Source: Actinomycetospora lutea (lineage in GTDB: Bacteria; Actinomycetota; Actinomycetes; Mycobacteriales; Pseudonocardiaceae). From it: a DNA stretch of 64,000 bases. A program made the translations under genes and the position numbers. The notes beneath the pieces are model-generated. The model was not told the origin of the DNA and ran no database searches. It saw only the letters and a program-made list of their open reading frames with translations. The stretch covers positions 1 to 64,000 of the forward strand of contig NZ_JAQZAL010000011.1 of assembly GCF_028737205.1 (NCBI RefSeq), read 5' to 3'. Positions within the stretch are counted from its first letter, which is position 1. Each line of letters begins with the position of its first letter. Shown here one piece after another: positions 20,236 to 29,599 of this stretch.

Positions 20236-20283
20236 GTGCCGCCGGGGCAGGTCTCGCGCAAGCGGGTCGAGCGGCTCATGCGC
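20236..20283 (+). pseudogene. Possible IS3-family transposase remnant
   Basis: The frame reads PPGQVSRKRVERLMR. The core VSRKRVERLMR resembles the HTH-like segment near the start of IS3-family OrfB transposases. A stop lies just upstream in frame and the resemblance ends within a few residues downstream, so at most a scrap survives. Short matches can arise by chance; treat as tentative. Confidence 0.25.
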
Positions 20284-20332
20284 GTCGACCCGGGGAGTGA
20301 TCTCCGTGCCACCGTTGCCGACACCCGGTCCC

Positions 20333-20367
20333 GAGCGCTCGCCCTCGCGGGACGAGGGCGAGCGCTC
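20333..20367. terminator. Perfect 15-bp stem hairpin
   Basis: GAGCGCTCGCCCTCG (20333-20347) pairs perfectly with CGAGGGCGAGCGCTC (20353-20367) across a five-base loop. It lies about 200 bases beyond the LLM monooxygenase stop, with no gene on top of it. It is strong enough to terminate transcription although no U tract follows. Confidence 0.6.
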
Positions 20368-20781
20368 AGGCGCTCGGGTCGACGGGGTACCAAGCGTGCA
20401 CCGAACGCCGCGATCGCGGTCTCGGCCCCGGCCGCTGCTGATCTGCGGGCGGAGCAAACCTACGGCGCTTCCGTGAGCACCGGTGACGCCGCGTGGGTTC
20501 CCGCACACGAGCACGGGCGTCACTCGGGGGCCGGCGTCTTCTCCTCCGACGGCGGCGTGGCCGACCGAAGCCCGCGACGGATAGGTACAGACCTTTCGAT
20601 CTCTGGACAACCGCCGAGCGGAGCAACCGCGACGACCTGGCTGTCATTCAGACCGGAACCAGTCCGTCCGGTCGCCGCGCCCGGGCAGTCGGCCCTCCAT
20701 CCACCCCTCCCACTGAAGTTGCCTGACGCGCAGTTCGCCTCGTGTACGACGCCGCGCCGCCGCTGATGCTCCGGGCCGCCT

Positions 20782-21405
20782 CTACCTCGACGATCGAGAG
20801 TGCGCGGTGGGCTCCCGCCACATCCGGTACAGCGGGGGGCCGTCTGCGGGCGCGATCTCGCTGATGAATGCGAAGCCGTGGCGCTCGTAGAGCCGGCAGT
20901 TGTGGAGGCTGGTGGCCTCCGTATACGCGGGCACGCCCTCGCGGTCGCAGCGCTGCAGCACCGGCGCGAGCAGCACCGATCCGATGCCCCGGCCCTGGTG
21001 CTCGGGCAGGACGGCGGCCCACTGCAGGTAGTAGTGCGGGTCGGAGGGGTGGTGCTCGGCCAGGGTGGTGACGATCTCGATGACGCGGGGGAGGTCGGTC
21101 TCGGCGACGATCTCCTCCATGCGGACGCCAAACGCCTCCTCGTCCTCGATGCCCAGCGGGTTCGACGGCGGCCCCCACACCACCGTGCCGGTGGTGTCCG
21201 CGTCGACGTAGACCAGGTCGTGGACGAGGAAGGTCTCGACGAACAGGTCGAAGAACGGGGGCAGGGTGGCGCGCCGGCGGTCGGCGTCGGGGATCCACCA
21301 GGTGAAGACGGGGTCTTCCTGGAACGCGCGGGCGAGGACGTCGCCGAGGCCGCTGGTCTCGGGGGTCGCCGTGCGGATCCGCGGGGTGCTGATGGTGGTC
21401 ATCAT
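20782..21405 (-). CDS. GNAT family N-acetyltransferase (copy 1 of duplicated module)
   Basis: A 207-residue acetyltransferase. The acetyl-CoA pocket motif is QGRGIGSVLL (about residues 133-142), and RLYERHGFAFISEI is the C-terminal GNAT block. The N-terminal part contains DVLARAFQEDPVFTWWIPD. It is clearly paralogous to the gene at 24617-25249: same length, same DPVF..W and F(F/V)DL segments, same MWREP ending. Divergent from a broken AfsR-like gene; the shared upstream region carries three CCTGAC repeats. Related proteins acetylate aminoglycosides, amino acids or toxins; substrate unknown. Confidence 0.88.
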   Translation of the reverse strand: MMTTISTPRIRTATPETSGLGDVLARAFQEDPVFTWWIPDADRRRATLPPFFDLFVETFLVHDLVYVDADTTGTVVWGPPSNPLGIEDEEAFGVRMEEIVAETDLPRVIEIVTTLAEHHPSDPHYYLQWAAVLPEHQGRGIGSVLLAPVLQRCDREGVPAYTEATSLHNCRLYERHGFAFISEIAPADGPPLYRMWREPTAHSRSSR

Positions 21406-21467
21406 GGTGCCTCTCTGCGACGGGGCCAGCTCCTTCCGGCCCGGACGACGACCAGGTTCCGGGTGCT

Positions 21468-21495
21468 CCTGACCGCGCCCTGACGAGTCCCTGAC
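21468..21495 (+). promoter_or_regulatory. Three direct repeats with 11-bp period (SARP-type operator)
   Basis: CCTGAC occurs at 21468-21473, 21479-21484 and 21490-21495, exactly 11 bp apart. SARP/AfsR proteins (DnrI, ActII-ORF4, AfsR) bind heptamer direct repeats on one face of the helix with this spacing. The site lies in the gap between the GNAT gene and the AfsR-like pseudogene, so it probably served both. Confidence 0.65.
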
Positions 21496-21551
21496 AGCTT
21501 CCGGTGCGTGCCAGACTCCGAACCAGGACGAAACGACCAGGACGTCAGCCG

Positions 21552-24484
21552 ATGCTGTTCCGCGTGCTCGGCCCGCTCGAGGTTTCCGGCGGGCAGGCGA
21601 CGGTCCCGCCAGGTGCGGGACCGCGAGCGCCGCTGACCGCGTTGCTCCTGCAGCCGAACTCGGTCGTGCCCACACACCGGCTGGCCGAGGCCGTCTGGGG
21701 CGCCGACCCGCCCGATCCGATGGACCACGCGTTGCAGCAGGTCGTGGCCCGGGTCCGCCGGGCCCTGGGGCCAGCGGGGCGCGCGGTCGTCACCCACCCG
21801 CCCGGCTACCTGCTGGTGGTCGACGCGACGTCGATCGACGCGTCGTGCTTCGAGGCGCAATACCGCACCGCGATGGCCTGCTCGGCGACGGACCCCGCGG
21901 CGGCGGCCGCCCTGCTGGGCGAAGCGCTGGCGTGGTGGCGCGGTCCCGCCTACGCCGAGTTCGCCGACGGCTTCGCACGGCCCGCGGCGACACACCTCGA
22001 GGAGCTGCGGCTGTCCGCCCGGGAGGAGCGGGCCGGCCTGCTCCTCGCCGCGGGCGCGACGACGGAGGCCATCGCCCATGCCAGCGACCTCGCAGCGGAG
22101 CACCCCCTGCGCGAACGGCCCGTCGAGGTGCTCATGCGCGGCCTGCACACCGCGGGCCGGACCGCGGACGCCCTCGGCGCCTACCGCGCCCACCGCGGGC
22201 ACGTCGCCTCCGAGCTCGGGATCGATCCGACGGCGGCGCTGCGCGACCTCGAGGCGCGCATCCTGCGCGACGACCCCGAGCCGCCGCGGCAACGCTCGGT
22301 CGGTCCGCCGACCCCGACGACGGCGGCCTCGCCGCCGGAACCGGCTCTGCCCTGGCGCCCCTCGGCGCTGAGCGGGCGCGCGGACGAGCTGCGGATGATC
22401 ACGGAGGCGGTGACGACCCGGCGGCTGGTGACGATCGTCGGGCCGGGCGGGGTCGGCAAGACCCGCCTCGCGCTCGAGGTCGCGCACCGCCTGGCCGAGC
22501 GCGGCACGGTCTGGTGGGCCGACCTGACCGCTGTCACCCCGCAGCGGCTGGTCGACGCCGTCGCCGACGCGACCTGGTCGGAGCTCCCGCCGACTGACCA
22601 CGGTCCGAGGGCGCTGTGCGCCGCGCTGCGCCACCGGCGCGGAGTGCTGTTCCTGGACAACGCCGAGCACCTGCTCGACCCGCTCGCCGAGCTCGTGGAG
22701 CGCGTCCTCGTGTCAGCGCCCGGTGTCGTGGTGCTCGCGACGAGCCGGGAACGACTTGCGCTCGACGCCGAGAGCGTCCGGGTCTCGCGCCCCTACCGCT
22801 GCCGGGCGACGCGGACCGGTCCAACCCCGCGGTCCGCCTGTTCCTCGAACGCGCCCCGGACCTGGACGCCGACACGCTCTCCGAAACGCAGGTCGCGCTC
22901 GTTGCCGAGCTGTGCCGGCGGCTCGACGGGCTGCCGCTGGCGATCGAGCTGGGCGCGGCGCGGGCCCGGACCCTGGGACTGGACGGCCTCGCCGGACGGC
23001 TGCGTGAGCGGCTCGACCTCCTCGCCGGGGGACGCCGAACCGGAGCCGCGCGCCACCGTACGCTGCGCGCCGTCGTGGACTGGTCCCATGAGCAGCTCAC
23101 CCCCGAGGACGCGCGGCTGTTCCGCCGGTTGGCGGTGTTCCCGGGCGCGTTCTCCCTCGAGCAGGTCGAGGCCGTCGGCGTGGACGGGCCAACGCCATCG
23201 GCCGCGGTCACCGGCGCCGTCGCCGGCGTCGCCCGCCTGGTGGAGCAGTCCCTGGTCCAGGCCGGCGACGGGCGGTTCTGGCTCCTCGAGACACTGCGAA
23301 CCTATGCGCAGGAAAGGCTTGCCGCCGCGGGGGAAGATCGGGACATCCGCGGGGGCACGCTCACGACACGGCCGCTCGGCTCGCCGCGCTCGCCCGCGCG
23401 ATGTGGACCCCCGCCGAGCCGGCGGCCGTCGCGGCGACGGACCAGCTGATCGCCGACCTGCAGGCCGCCTGGGACCACGCCGTCGAGCACGACCGAGCCC
23501 TCGCCGTCCGGCTGGCCGGGGACGTCTACGACTACGCGTACGGCCGCCAGCGCCTCGACCTGCTGGCGTGGGGACTCCACGTCGCCGCGTGGGACGTCGC
23601 CCACCCACGCCGACCGCGCGCCCTGGCCGCGGCCAGCGCCGCGGCATGGGCGGCCGGCCGGCTGGCCGAGGCCGACGAGCACGCGGCGGCCGGAGTCGCC
23701 GCCCGCCGAGCCGGACCCGCCCGCGGGCGCTCGCGCCCTCACTCAGCGCGGCAACGTCGCCATGTTCCAGGGCCGCATCCAGGACGCGCTCGACTACTTC
23801 CGTGCGGGCGGCGAGCTGCACCGCGCGGCCGGAGAGGAGGGCCGCGCCCTCGCCGACGAGGTCTCGGTGGCCCAGACCCTGGTCTACGCCGGCCGCGCCG
23901 CCGAAGCGCGGGAACTCCTGAACGGCATTCTCGCCCGGAGCTCGCGCGCCACGAGCCCGAGCCTGCTGTCCTGGTCGCACTACATCCTCGGGGAGGCGTT
24001 CACCGACACCGACGTCGAGCGCGCACTCGCCGCGTACACGACCGCCATCGCGCACGCCGGCGAGGCCGACTGCCGCCTGTTCGAGACCCTCGCCCGAGGG
24101 TCCTCGGTCGCCCTGGCGTGCCGCAGCGGCGCGCCGGCGGCGACGCTCGACCGGTTCGACCGGTTGTTCGCGCAGCAGGACCAGGTCGGCAACGAACTCG
24201 TCGAGCTCTGGCTGTTGCGGTTCCTCGTCGTGCTCCTCGAACGGCTCGACGCCGTCGACGACGCGATGGTGCTGGCTGGAGCGCTCCTGACCGTGCAGGA
24301 CCGGTACCCGAGCTTCGGGCCCTACGCCTCCCCGGTCGAGTCGGCTGTAGAGCGCCTCCGGGCACGGCATGGCGCAGCAGCGACCGACGAGGCGCTGCGC
24401 CGAGGTGCCCGCCTCACCCCGAGGGACACCGTCGCACACGCTCGCCGCGCCATCCGCGCCGCGCGCAGCGCCATCCCGCACTGA
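21552..24484 (+). pseudogene. AfsR-like SARP/ATPase/TPR regulator, broken by three frameshifts
   Basis: The nucleotide stretch encodes, in three frames, a protein colinear with the intact paralogue at 25380-28448. Frame 1 (ATG 21552) gives the OmpR-type winged helix and BTAD, then Walker A GPGGVGKT and FLDNAEHLLD. The frame breaks near 22783 (one base missing) and resumes with NPAVRLFLERAPDLDAD to LLETLRTYAQERL. It breaks again at a G run (23351-23355), resuming as DTAARLAALARAMWTPAEP. It breaks a third time near 23715-23730, resuming as RGNVAMFQGRIQDAL and running to the TGA at 24484. Only the N-terminal SARP part plus part of the ATPase could be made. Decay after duplication is the simplest reading. 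Confidence 0.82.
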
Positions 24485-24576
24485 CTCCGGGCCCTGCACC
24501 GCGACGACAGCACGCATCGGCGACCGATAAGGCTGGAACGGCGGGAAGTGCTCATTCCGATCACTTCGCGACCGGG

Positions 24577-24610
24577 CCGGGACGGGTGGCGTGACCGTCA
24601 CCCGCCCCGG
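24577..24610. terminator. Convergent terminator hairpin
   Basis: CCGGGACGGGTG (24577-24588) pairs with CACCCGCCCCGG (24599-24610), one mismatch in twelve, with a ten-base loop. It lies between the end of the AfsR-like pseudogene and the end of the second GNAT gene, where a bidirectional terminator is expected. Confidence 0.6.
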
Positions 24611-24616
24611 TCCGGG

Positions 24617-25249
24617 TCACCGAGCCGGCTCTCGCCACATTGCCCAGAGCGACGGACCGCCGGCGACCGCGAGCTCGCCGGTCACTCGGAACCCGTGGCG
24701 CTCGTAGAGCCGGAGATTCTCCCGGCTGGTGGCCTCCAGGTAGGTCGGCACTCCGTCGCGGTCTCCCCGATCCAGTACGGCGCGCAGCATCGCGCTCCCG
24801 TGCCCTCGGCCCTGCTGGTCGGGCACGACGCCCAGGAGCCACAGGTAGTCGTGGTCAGTGTGGTGGGGGTGGTTCTCGTCGAGCAGGGCGATGACGTCCT
24901 CCCAGCGACTGGCGTCCGGGCCGGCGAGCTCCGCGCAACGGCTGACGAACCGCTGTCCGGCGGTCTCGTCCATCGGCTCCACGCCGGCCGGTGACCAGAG
25001 GGCCCCGCCGGCGACGCCGCCGTTGTCGTCCTCGCCGACGCACCAGATGTCGTCGTGAGGACGGAAGATGTCGACGGCGAGGTCGAAGAATGTCGGGAGA
25101 ATGCGTCGTCGCTGGTCCTCGTCCGGGGTCAGCCATCCGAACACCGGGTCGGCGTGGAACGCGGCTGCCAAAGCGGTCGCGACCGCCGTGTGGTCGCGGG
25201 GGCGGGCCTTCCGGGCGGTCGTGTCAACGGTCGTGGTCGTCGTGCTCAT
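24617..25249 (-). CDS. GNAT family N-acetyltransferase (copy 2 of duplicated module)
   Basis: A 210-residue acetyltransferase paralogous to the gene at 20782-21405. The acetyl-CoA motif is QGRGHGSAML, followed by YLEATSRENLRLYERHGF. The N-terminal part has ALAAAFHADPVFGWLTPDE, and the protein ends LWAMWREPAR. ATG 25249 has a strong Shine-Dalgarno (AGGAGAAGGAC). It is divergent from the intact AfsR-like gene, and the intergenic region has 11-bp-phased CTGAC repeats. It may be the direct target of that regulator. Substrate unknown. Confidence 0.9.
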   Translation of the reverse strand: MSTTTTTVDTTARKARPRDHTAVATALAAAFHADPVFGWLTPDEDQRRRILPTFFDLAVDIFRPHDDIWCVGEDDNGGVAGGALWSPAGVEPMDETAGQRFVSRCAELAGPDASRWEDVIALLDENHPHHTDHDYLWLLGVVPDQQGRGHGSAMLRAVLDRGDRDGVPTYLEATSRENLRLYERHGFRVTGELAVAGGPSLWAMWREPAR

Positions 25250-25311
25250 GTCCTTCTCCTCACGGGTTGTGACCCCCGGTGTGGGTGGTCGAGGAAAGGT
25301 TGAGCCGGCCG

Positions 25312-25339
25312 CCTGACCGTGGAGTGCCGTTCCGCTGAC
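25312..25339 (+). promoter_or_regulatory. Phased CTGAC repeats, SARP-type operator (copy 2)
   Basis: CCTGAC at 25312-25317 and GCTGAC at 25334-25339 are spaced 22 bp apart, two turns of the helix. The middle position, 25323-25328, has the degenerate AGTGCC. The layout matches the three-repeat array in the first copy of the module, so the phasing survived divergence of the surrounding bases. Likely binding site for the AfsR-like regulator. Confidence 0.55.
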
Positions 25340-25379
25340 ACCGTCTGTCGTGCGACCCTCGGATCCGGAGGAACCGGCC

Positions 25380-28300
25380 ATGCAGTTCCGCGTGCTGGGC
25401 CCGTTGGAGGTCCTCACCGAGGCCGGCCCCGTCGTGCCCGGGGGACCGCGCTCCCGGGCGTTGCTCACGGCGTTGCTGCTCACTCCGGGTGAGCTCGTGT
25501 CCACCGCTCGACTGGTGGAGGCAGTCTGGGGGGACGCAGAGCCGGCCGACCCGGACAACGCGGTGCACCGGGTGGTCTCCCGGCTTCGGCGGGTGCTGGG
25601 CCCGGGTGCGGCGTCGGTGGTGACCCGACCACCGGGCTATCTGCTGCATGTCGACCGACGCGACATCGACGCGGAGGCCTTCGCCGAGGAGGTACGGGGT
25701 GCGGCGGCCCGGCTCGCCTCCGACCCGCACGGTGCGCTCGCCGTGCTCGACACGGCACTGATCCGGTGGCGGGGACCGGCGTACGGCGAGTTCGCCGACA
25801 GCTTCGCTCGCGCGGCGGCGACCCGGCTCGAGGACCTGAGGATCGTGGCGCGTGAGCACCACGTCGAGGCGCTGCTGCGCTCCGGGGCGGCGGCGACCGC
25901 AGCGGCGACCGCGACCGATCTCATCGCCGAGCACCCGCTTCGCGAACGGCCGGTCGAGCTGGCGGTCCGCGCGCTGGTCGGCGACGGTCGTGTGCCCGAG
26001 GCGCTGTCGGCGTATCGGCGGTACCGCGACCACGTCCGCGACGAGCTGGGGCTCGACCCGTCACCGGCGCTGCGCCACCTGCATGCAGGTGTCCTCCGCG
26101 CCGAGCTCCCGGACATCGCGCCCACCCGGGGGCCGGCCGCCGTGCCCGCTCCACGCCCGGCACCTGAGCGGTCCATCCCGAGCGTCGGCGTCCCGGTCCC
26201 TGCCCGTACCGGGCCCCGCCTCCCGCCCCGGCCGCCGACCGCACTTCTCGGCCGGGACGACGTGCTCACCCACCTCGGGGACGTCCTCACGGCGCGATCG
26301 CTCGTGACCATCGTCGGTCCGGGCGGTGTCGGCAAGACGCGCGTGGCCCTGGAGCTGGCGCACCGGGCGTCGGCGGCGGGTCGAGCGGTGTGGTGGGTCG
26401 ATCTGGTCCCGGTCACCGAGGGCCGGCTCCTCGAGGCGGTCGCCACGGCAACGGGGGTGGAGCTCGGTGATGAGGACCCTGCCGAGGACCTCGCCCACGC
26501 TCTTGCCGCGCACCGCGGCGTGCTCGTCGTCGACAACGCCGAGCACCTGCTCGATGCGCTCGCCGCTCTGGTGGAGCGGGTCCTGATCCAGCAGCGCGGG
26601 CTGACGGTGCTCGCGACGAGCCGGGAGCGCCTGGGTGTGGACGAGGAGGCGGTGCAGGCGCTGCCTCCCCTCCTCGTGCCGACCGATGCCGACGAGGCGA
26701 ACCCTGCGGTCCGGCTGTTCCTGGACCGGATGCCGACCAGGACCAGCGGCGCCCTCGACGCCGAGCAGATCGGCCTCGTTGCCCGGGTGTGCCGGGAGCT
26801 CGACGGCCTACCCCTCGCGATCGAGCTCGGTGCCGCCCGCGCGGACGCGCTCGGCCTCCCGTTGCTCCTCGAACGCCTCGGCGACCGGCTCGACCTGCTC
26901 GCCGGCGGCCGCCGGACCGCCGGGCAACGCCACCGCACCCTGCGCGCGGTGGTCGAGTGGTCCCACCAGCTGCTCACCGCCGAGGAGGCTGCGCTCTTCG
27001 CCCGCCTGGCGATCTTTCCCGGCTCCTTCGGGCTGGACCAGGTCGAGACGGTCTGCGCCGACGACCGGCTCCCCGAGCCGATGATCGCGCCGTTGCTGGC
27101 GCGGCTCGTCGAACAGTCCTTGGTCCGGCGGGTGCGAAACCGGTTCGGCCTCCTCGAGACCCTCCGCCTGCACGCCGGCGAGCGCCTCGAGGCAACGGGG
27201 GAGCACCGTCGGTGGGCGAGCCGGCATGCGCGCGACACCGCCCACCGGCTCGAGATACATGTGGCGGTGCTGTGGAGCGCGGACGAGCCCGGCGCGGTGC
27301 GCGCTCTGACCGAGCTGCTCGACGACTTGCACGCCGCCTGGTCCCACGCGTGCGGGCAGGACCGTCGACTCGCCGTCCGGATGGCGGCCGACATCCACGA
27401 CTTCGCCTACGGACGTCAGCGCCTCGACCTGCTGCGTTGGGGACTCGTCGTGGCGGAGTGGGAGGGCGACCCTGCCGGGGCCGGCATCTCGGACGCGGCC
27501 CCCGACGATCTGGCCCGCGCGTTGGCCACGGCGGCCACGGTGGCCTGGTCCTCGGGTCGACGGGACGAGGCCGCGACGCTCGCGGCACGCGCGATCGAGC
27601 GGGCCGGCGGACCGTCGGCGCCCGCGGCGATGCAGGCTCGCCGGGTGGACGCGCATCTCGCGATGTTCAGCGGCCGCGCGGCCGAGGCAGCGGCGAGCTA
27701 CCGCGAGCTCGCCACGTCGTCCCACGCTGCCGGAGACGACGTCCGAGCCATGGTCTTCGAGCTCTGCCGTGCCCAGGCACTGTGCTACGAGGGCCGGACC
27801 GACGAGGCCGCCGCTGTCATCGAGCGTCTCCGCGACACCGTGAGCGCGACCCACCACCCGACGACGCTTGCCTGGGCGGCGACCGTGGAGGGCATCGTGC
27901 TGGAGGGCACCGACCCGGACCGTGCGTTGGAGCGCTACGCGGCCGCCATCGAGCACGGCGCCGTTGCCGACTGCCGACTCTTCGTCACCCTCGCCCGGTC
28001 GGCGTCCGCGGCCCTGAGAGCCCGGACGACCCGTTCCACGGCCGCTCTGCCCGAGCTCGCCGACGCCCTCGACGCCTGGGCGCAGCTCAACAACGAGTTC
28101 ATGCAGTGGTGGGTCCTGACCCACGTCGTCGCCGTACTCGCCGACGTCGGACGCGCCCGCGAGGCAGCGGCCCTCGGCGTCCTGGTCGCTGGGGCCGGGG
28201 ACCGTCGGCCCCATGTCGGCGCCGAGGAGCGACGACTGAGCACTGTGATGGACCCAGCCGCCATGAGGCCGGACGCGGCGACAGCGTCAGCCGCGCGCGC

Positions 28301-28448
28301 CTCCGCGCTCACCGAGGCGGTGGCGCTCGCTCGGCGGGCACTCGAGAGCATCGGGGACGAGAGACGACGCGGAGGGCACAGCTCGGTCTCCTCGCCGGCA
28401 CCGCGAGTCGATGCCCCGTTCTCGACCTCGGACCGGGGCCGATCTTGA
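25380..28448 (+). CDS. AfsR/SARP family regulator with NB-ARC-type ATPase and TPR region
   Basis: A 1022-residue large SARP. Residues 1-95 are the OmpR-type winged helix (MQFRVLGPLEV ... VVTRPPGYLLHVD). Residues 97-240 are the BTAD helical domain (LAVLDTALIRWRGPAYGEFAD). Residues 285-560 are the ATPase, with Walker A GPGGVGKT (313-320), Walker B VLVVDNAEHL (381-390) and LATSRERL. The remainder is TPR-like helices. ATG 25380 follows GGAGGAA. It is expected to activate transcription by binding phased direct repeats, and such repeats lie directly upstream. The last 40 residues are low complexity. Third codon positions look less GC-rich than in neighbouring genes, hinting at transfer. Confidence 0.9.
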   Translation: MQFRVLGPLEVLTEAGPVVPGGPRSRALLTALLLTPGELVSTARLVEAVWGDAEPADPDNAVHRVVSRLRRVLGPGAASVVTRPPGYLLHVDRRDIDAEAFAEEVRGAAARLASDPHGALAVLDTALIRWRGPAYGEFADSFARAAATRLEDLRIVAREHHVEALLRSGAAATAAATATDLIAEHPLRERPVELAVRALVGDGRVPEALSAYRRYRDHVRDELGLDPSPALRHLHAGVLRAELPDIAPTRGPAAVPAPRPAPERSIPSVGVPVPARTGPRLPPRPPTALLGRDDVLTHLGDVLTARSLVTIVGPGGVGKTRVALELAHRASAAGRAVWWVDLVPVTEGRLLEAVATATGVELGDEDPAEDLAHALAAHRGVLVVDNAEHLLDALAALVERVLIQQRGLTVLATSRERLGVDEEAVQALPPLLVPTDADEANPAVRLFLDRMPTRTSGALDAEQIGLVARVCRELDGLPLAIELGAARADALGLPLLLERLGDRLDLLAGGRRTAGQRHRTLRAVVEWSHQLLTAEEAALFARLAIFPGSFGLDQVETVCADDRLPEPMIAPLLARLVEQSLVRRVRNRFGLLETLRLHAGERLEATGEHRRWASRHARDTAHRLEIHVAVLWSADEPGAVRALTELLDDLHAAWSHACGQDRRLAVRMAADIHDFAYGRQRLDLLRWGLVVAEWEGDPAGAGISDAAPDDLARALATAATVAWSSGRRDEAATLAARAIERAGGPSAPAAMQARRVDAHLAMFSGRAAEAAASYRELATSSHAAGDDVRAMVFELCRAQALCYEGRTDEAAAVIERLRDTVSATHHPTTLAWAATVEGIVLEGTDPDRALERYAAAIEHGAVADCRLFVTLARSASAALRARTTRSTAALPELADALDAWAQLNNEFMQWWVLTHVVAVLADVGRAREAAALGVLVAGAGDRRPHVGAEERRLSTVMDPAAMRPDAATASAARASALTEAVALARRALESIGDERRRGGHSSVSSPAPRVDAPFSTSDRGRS

Positions 28449-28495
28449 CGCGGACGTGGGTACCCGCGCACGGCCGGCGGGTCAGCTCGACGGTC

Positions 28496-28971
28496 ATGCG
28501 CGACACCGACCAGGACCTCACCTCGGTGGTCGTGGTGCGCGCCGACGCGCCAACGCGCTCGATGGCCGGCCTGGCCGGCGGGACGGTCGCGCTGGGCGCC
28601 GTCGACTCCCCGCAGGCCGCGCTGATCCCGCTGTCGTTCCTGCGGGGCGAGGGGCTCGCCGACCTGACCGTGCGCCGCTTCGACGTCGGCGTCGGCGTCG
28701 GCCTGCACGGCGACCACATCGGTGGCGAGCGGGACGCCGCGAAGGCGCTGGTCGCGGCGCGAGGTGGACGCCGCCTGCATGATCGACGGCAACCACCTGC
28801 TGTTCGGGCAGGAGGGGACCCGGTGCCCGCCGACGTCGAGGCCGCGGTCGGGCAGGTGATGACCTGCACAGAGCCATGGACGACGGCCGGCGTCAGCGTC
28901 TCGCGCGGCTGGGGTTCCCGCCCGACGAGGCCGCCGAGCTCTCGGCCCTGCACACCCGCAACGTCATGTGA
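28496..28971 (+). pseudogene. Decayed PhnD-like ABC substrate-binding protein fragment
   Basis: From ATG 28496 the frame encodes SVVVVRADAPTRSMAGLAGG, then VALGAVDSPQAALIPLSFLRG and GDHIGGERDAAKALVA, a pattern seen in phosphate/phosphonate-type (PhnD-like) binding proteins. The expected next block GEVDAACMIDGNHLLFGQEG is present but in another frame from about 28761. A third frame gives the closing segment RLARLGFPPDEAAELSALHT ending at TGA 28971. No single frame is intact, and there is no N-terminal lobe or signal peptide. It looks like the wrecked remainder of a gene truncated on its 5' side by the accessory module. Confidence 0.55.
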
Positions 28972-28985
28972 CGCAACCGGTCGCG

Positions 28986-29507
28986 TCAGCCCGCCGGCGC
29001 CTCGAGGGCCTCCGCGGCGGCGGGGTCGAGGCCGTCCTGGAGGCGCCGCAGCAGCGACTCGAACTGCTCGGCGTCCGCCCCGAGCAGGTCGCGGAACTGC
29101 CCGCGCACGTCGGCGGTGACCTCGTCCCACTCGGCCAGCGCCCGGCGCCCGCGCGCGGACACGACGATGAGCACGCGGCGCCGGTCCTCCAGGTCGCGGC
29201 GGCGCAGCACGAGGTTCGCCGACACCATGCGGTCGACGAGCTTGCTGAGCTTGGGCGCCAGGAGCAGCACGTGGTCGGCGACGACGTTCATCGGACAACC
29301 GCCACGCTCGGCGAGCAGACGTAGGATCCGCCACTGGTCCAGACTGGAACCGCAGCCCCGCAGCGCCTCCTCCAGGCGCGCGGTGAGGGTGCGCTCGACG
29401 AGCGACAGGAGCCGGAGCGACTCCTCCCCGTCCCCGGTGGACCCTCCGGCAGTGGCTGGCACGGCGCCGATGGTAGCCAGGTCGCCGGTCCCGGCGGGCA
29501 CGAGCAC
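28986..29507 (-). CDS. MarR family transcriptional regulator
   Basis: A winged-helix regulator of about 173 residues. The MarR core is LRLLSLVERTLTARLEEALR, then SLDQWRILRLLAERGG and the recognition region PMNVVADHVLLLAPKLSKLVD with wing DLEDRRRVLIVVSARGR. GTG 29507 is chosen because GGAGG stands ten bases upstream on the minus strand; GTG 29462 is closer to the conserved start. It is divergent from the amide-sensor gene and probably controls the formamidase cluster. Confidence 0.85.
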   Translation of the reverse strand: MLVPAGTGDLATIGAVPATAGGSTGDGEESLRLLSLVERTLTARLEEALRGCGSSLDQWRILRLLAERGGCPMNVVADHVLLLAPKLSKLVDRMVSANLVLRRRDLEDRRRVLIVVSARGRRALAEWDEVTADVRGQFRDLLGADAEQFESLLRRLQDGLDPAAAEALEAPAG

Positions 29508-29599
29508 GGCCAGGTTGCCTCCACAAGCCCTACCGGACGCGAGCCAACTCGTACGATCGGAGTAGCTCCGCACCGGGGCGTGCTCGCTAGCGTCGAGCA

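Larger units (their letters stand above)
20137..20781. other. Gene-poor stretch with remnants
   Basis: No convincing complete gene is present in these 645 bases. Frames are long only because of high GC and have no family features. The stretch contains a possible short transposase remnant (20236-20283), a perfect 15-bp hairpin (20333-20367), and a visibly less GC-rich patch near 20575-20600. It borders the duplicated acetyltransferase/AfsR region and may mark a recombination boundary. Confidence 0.5.

Noticed and set aside
20236-20766. A complete gene in the gap after the LLM monooxygenase
   Set aside because: Apart from about eleven residues like an IS3 transposase, the frame has no consistent features, no ribosome site, and crosses a perfect 15-bp hairpin.
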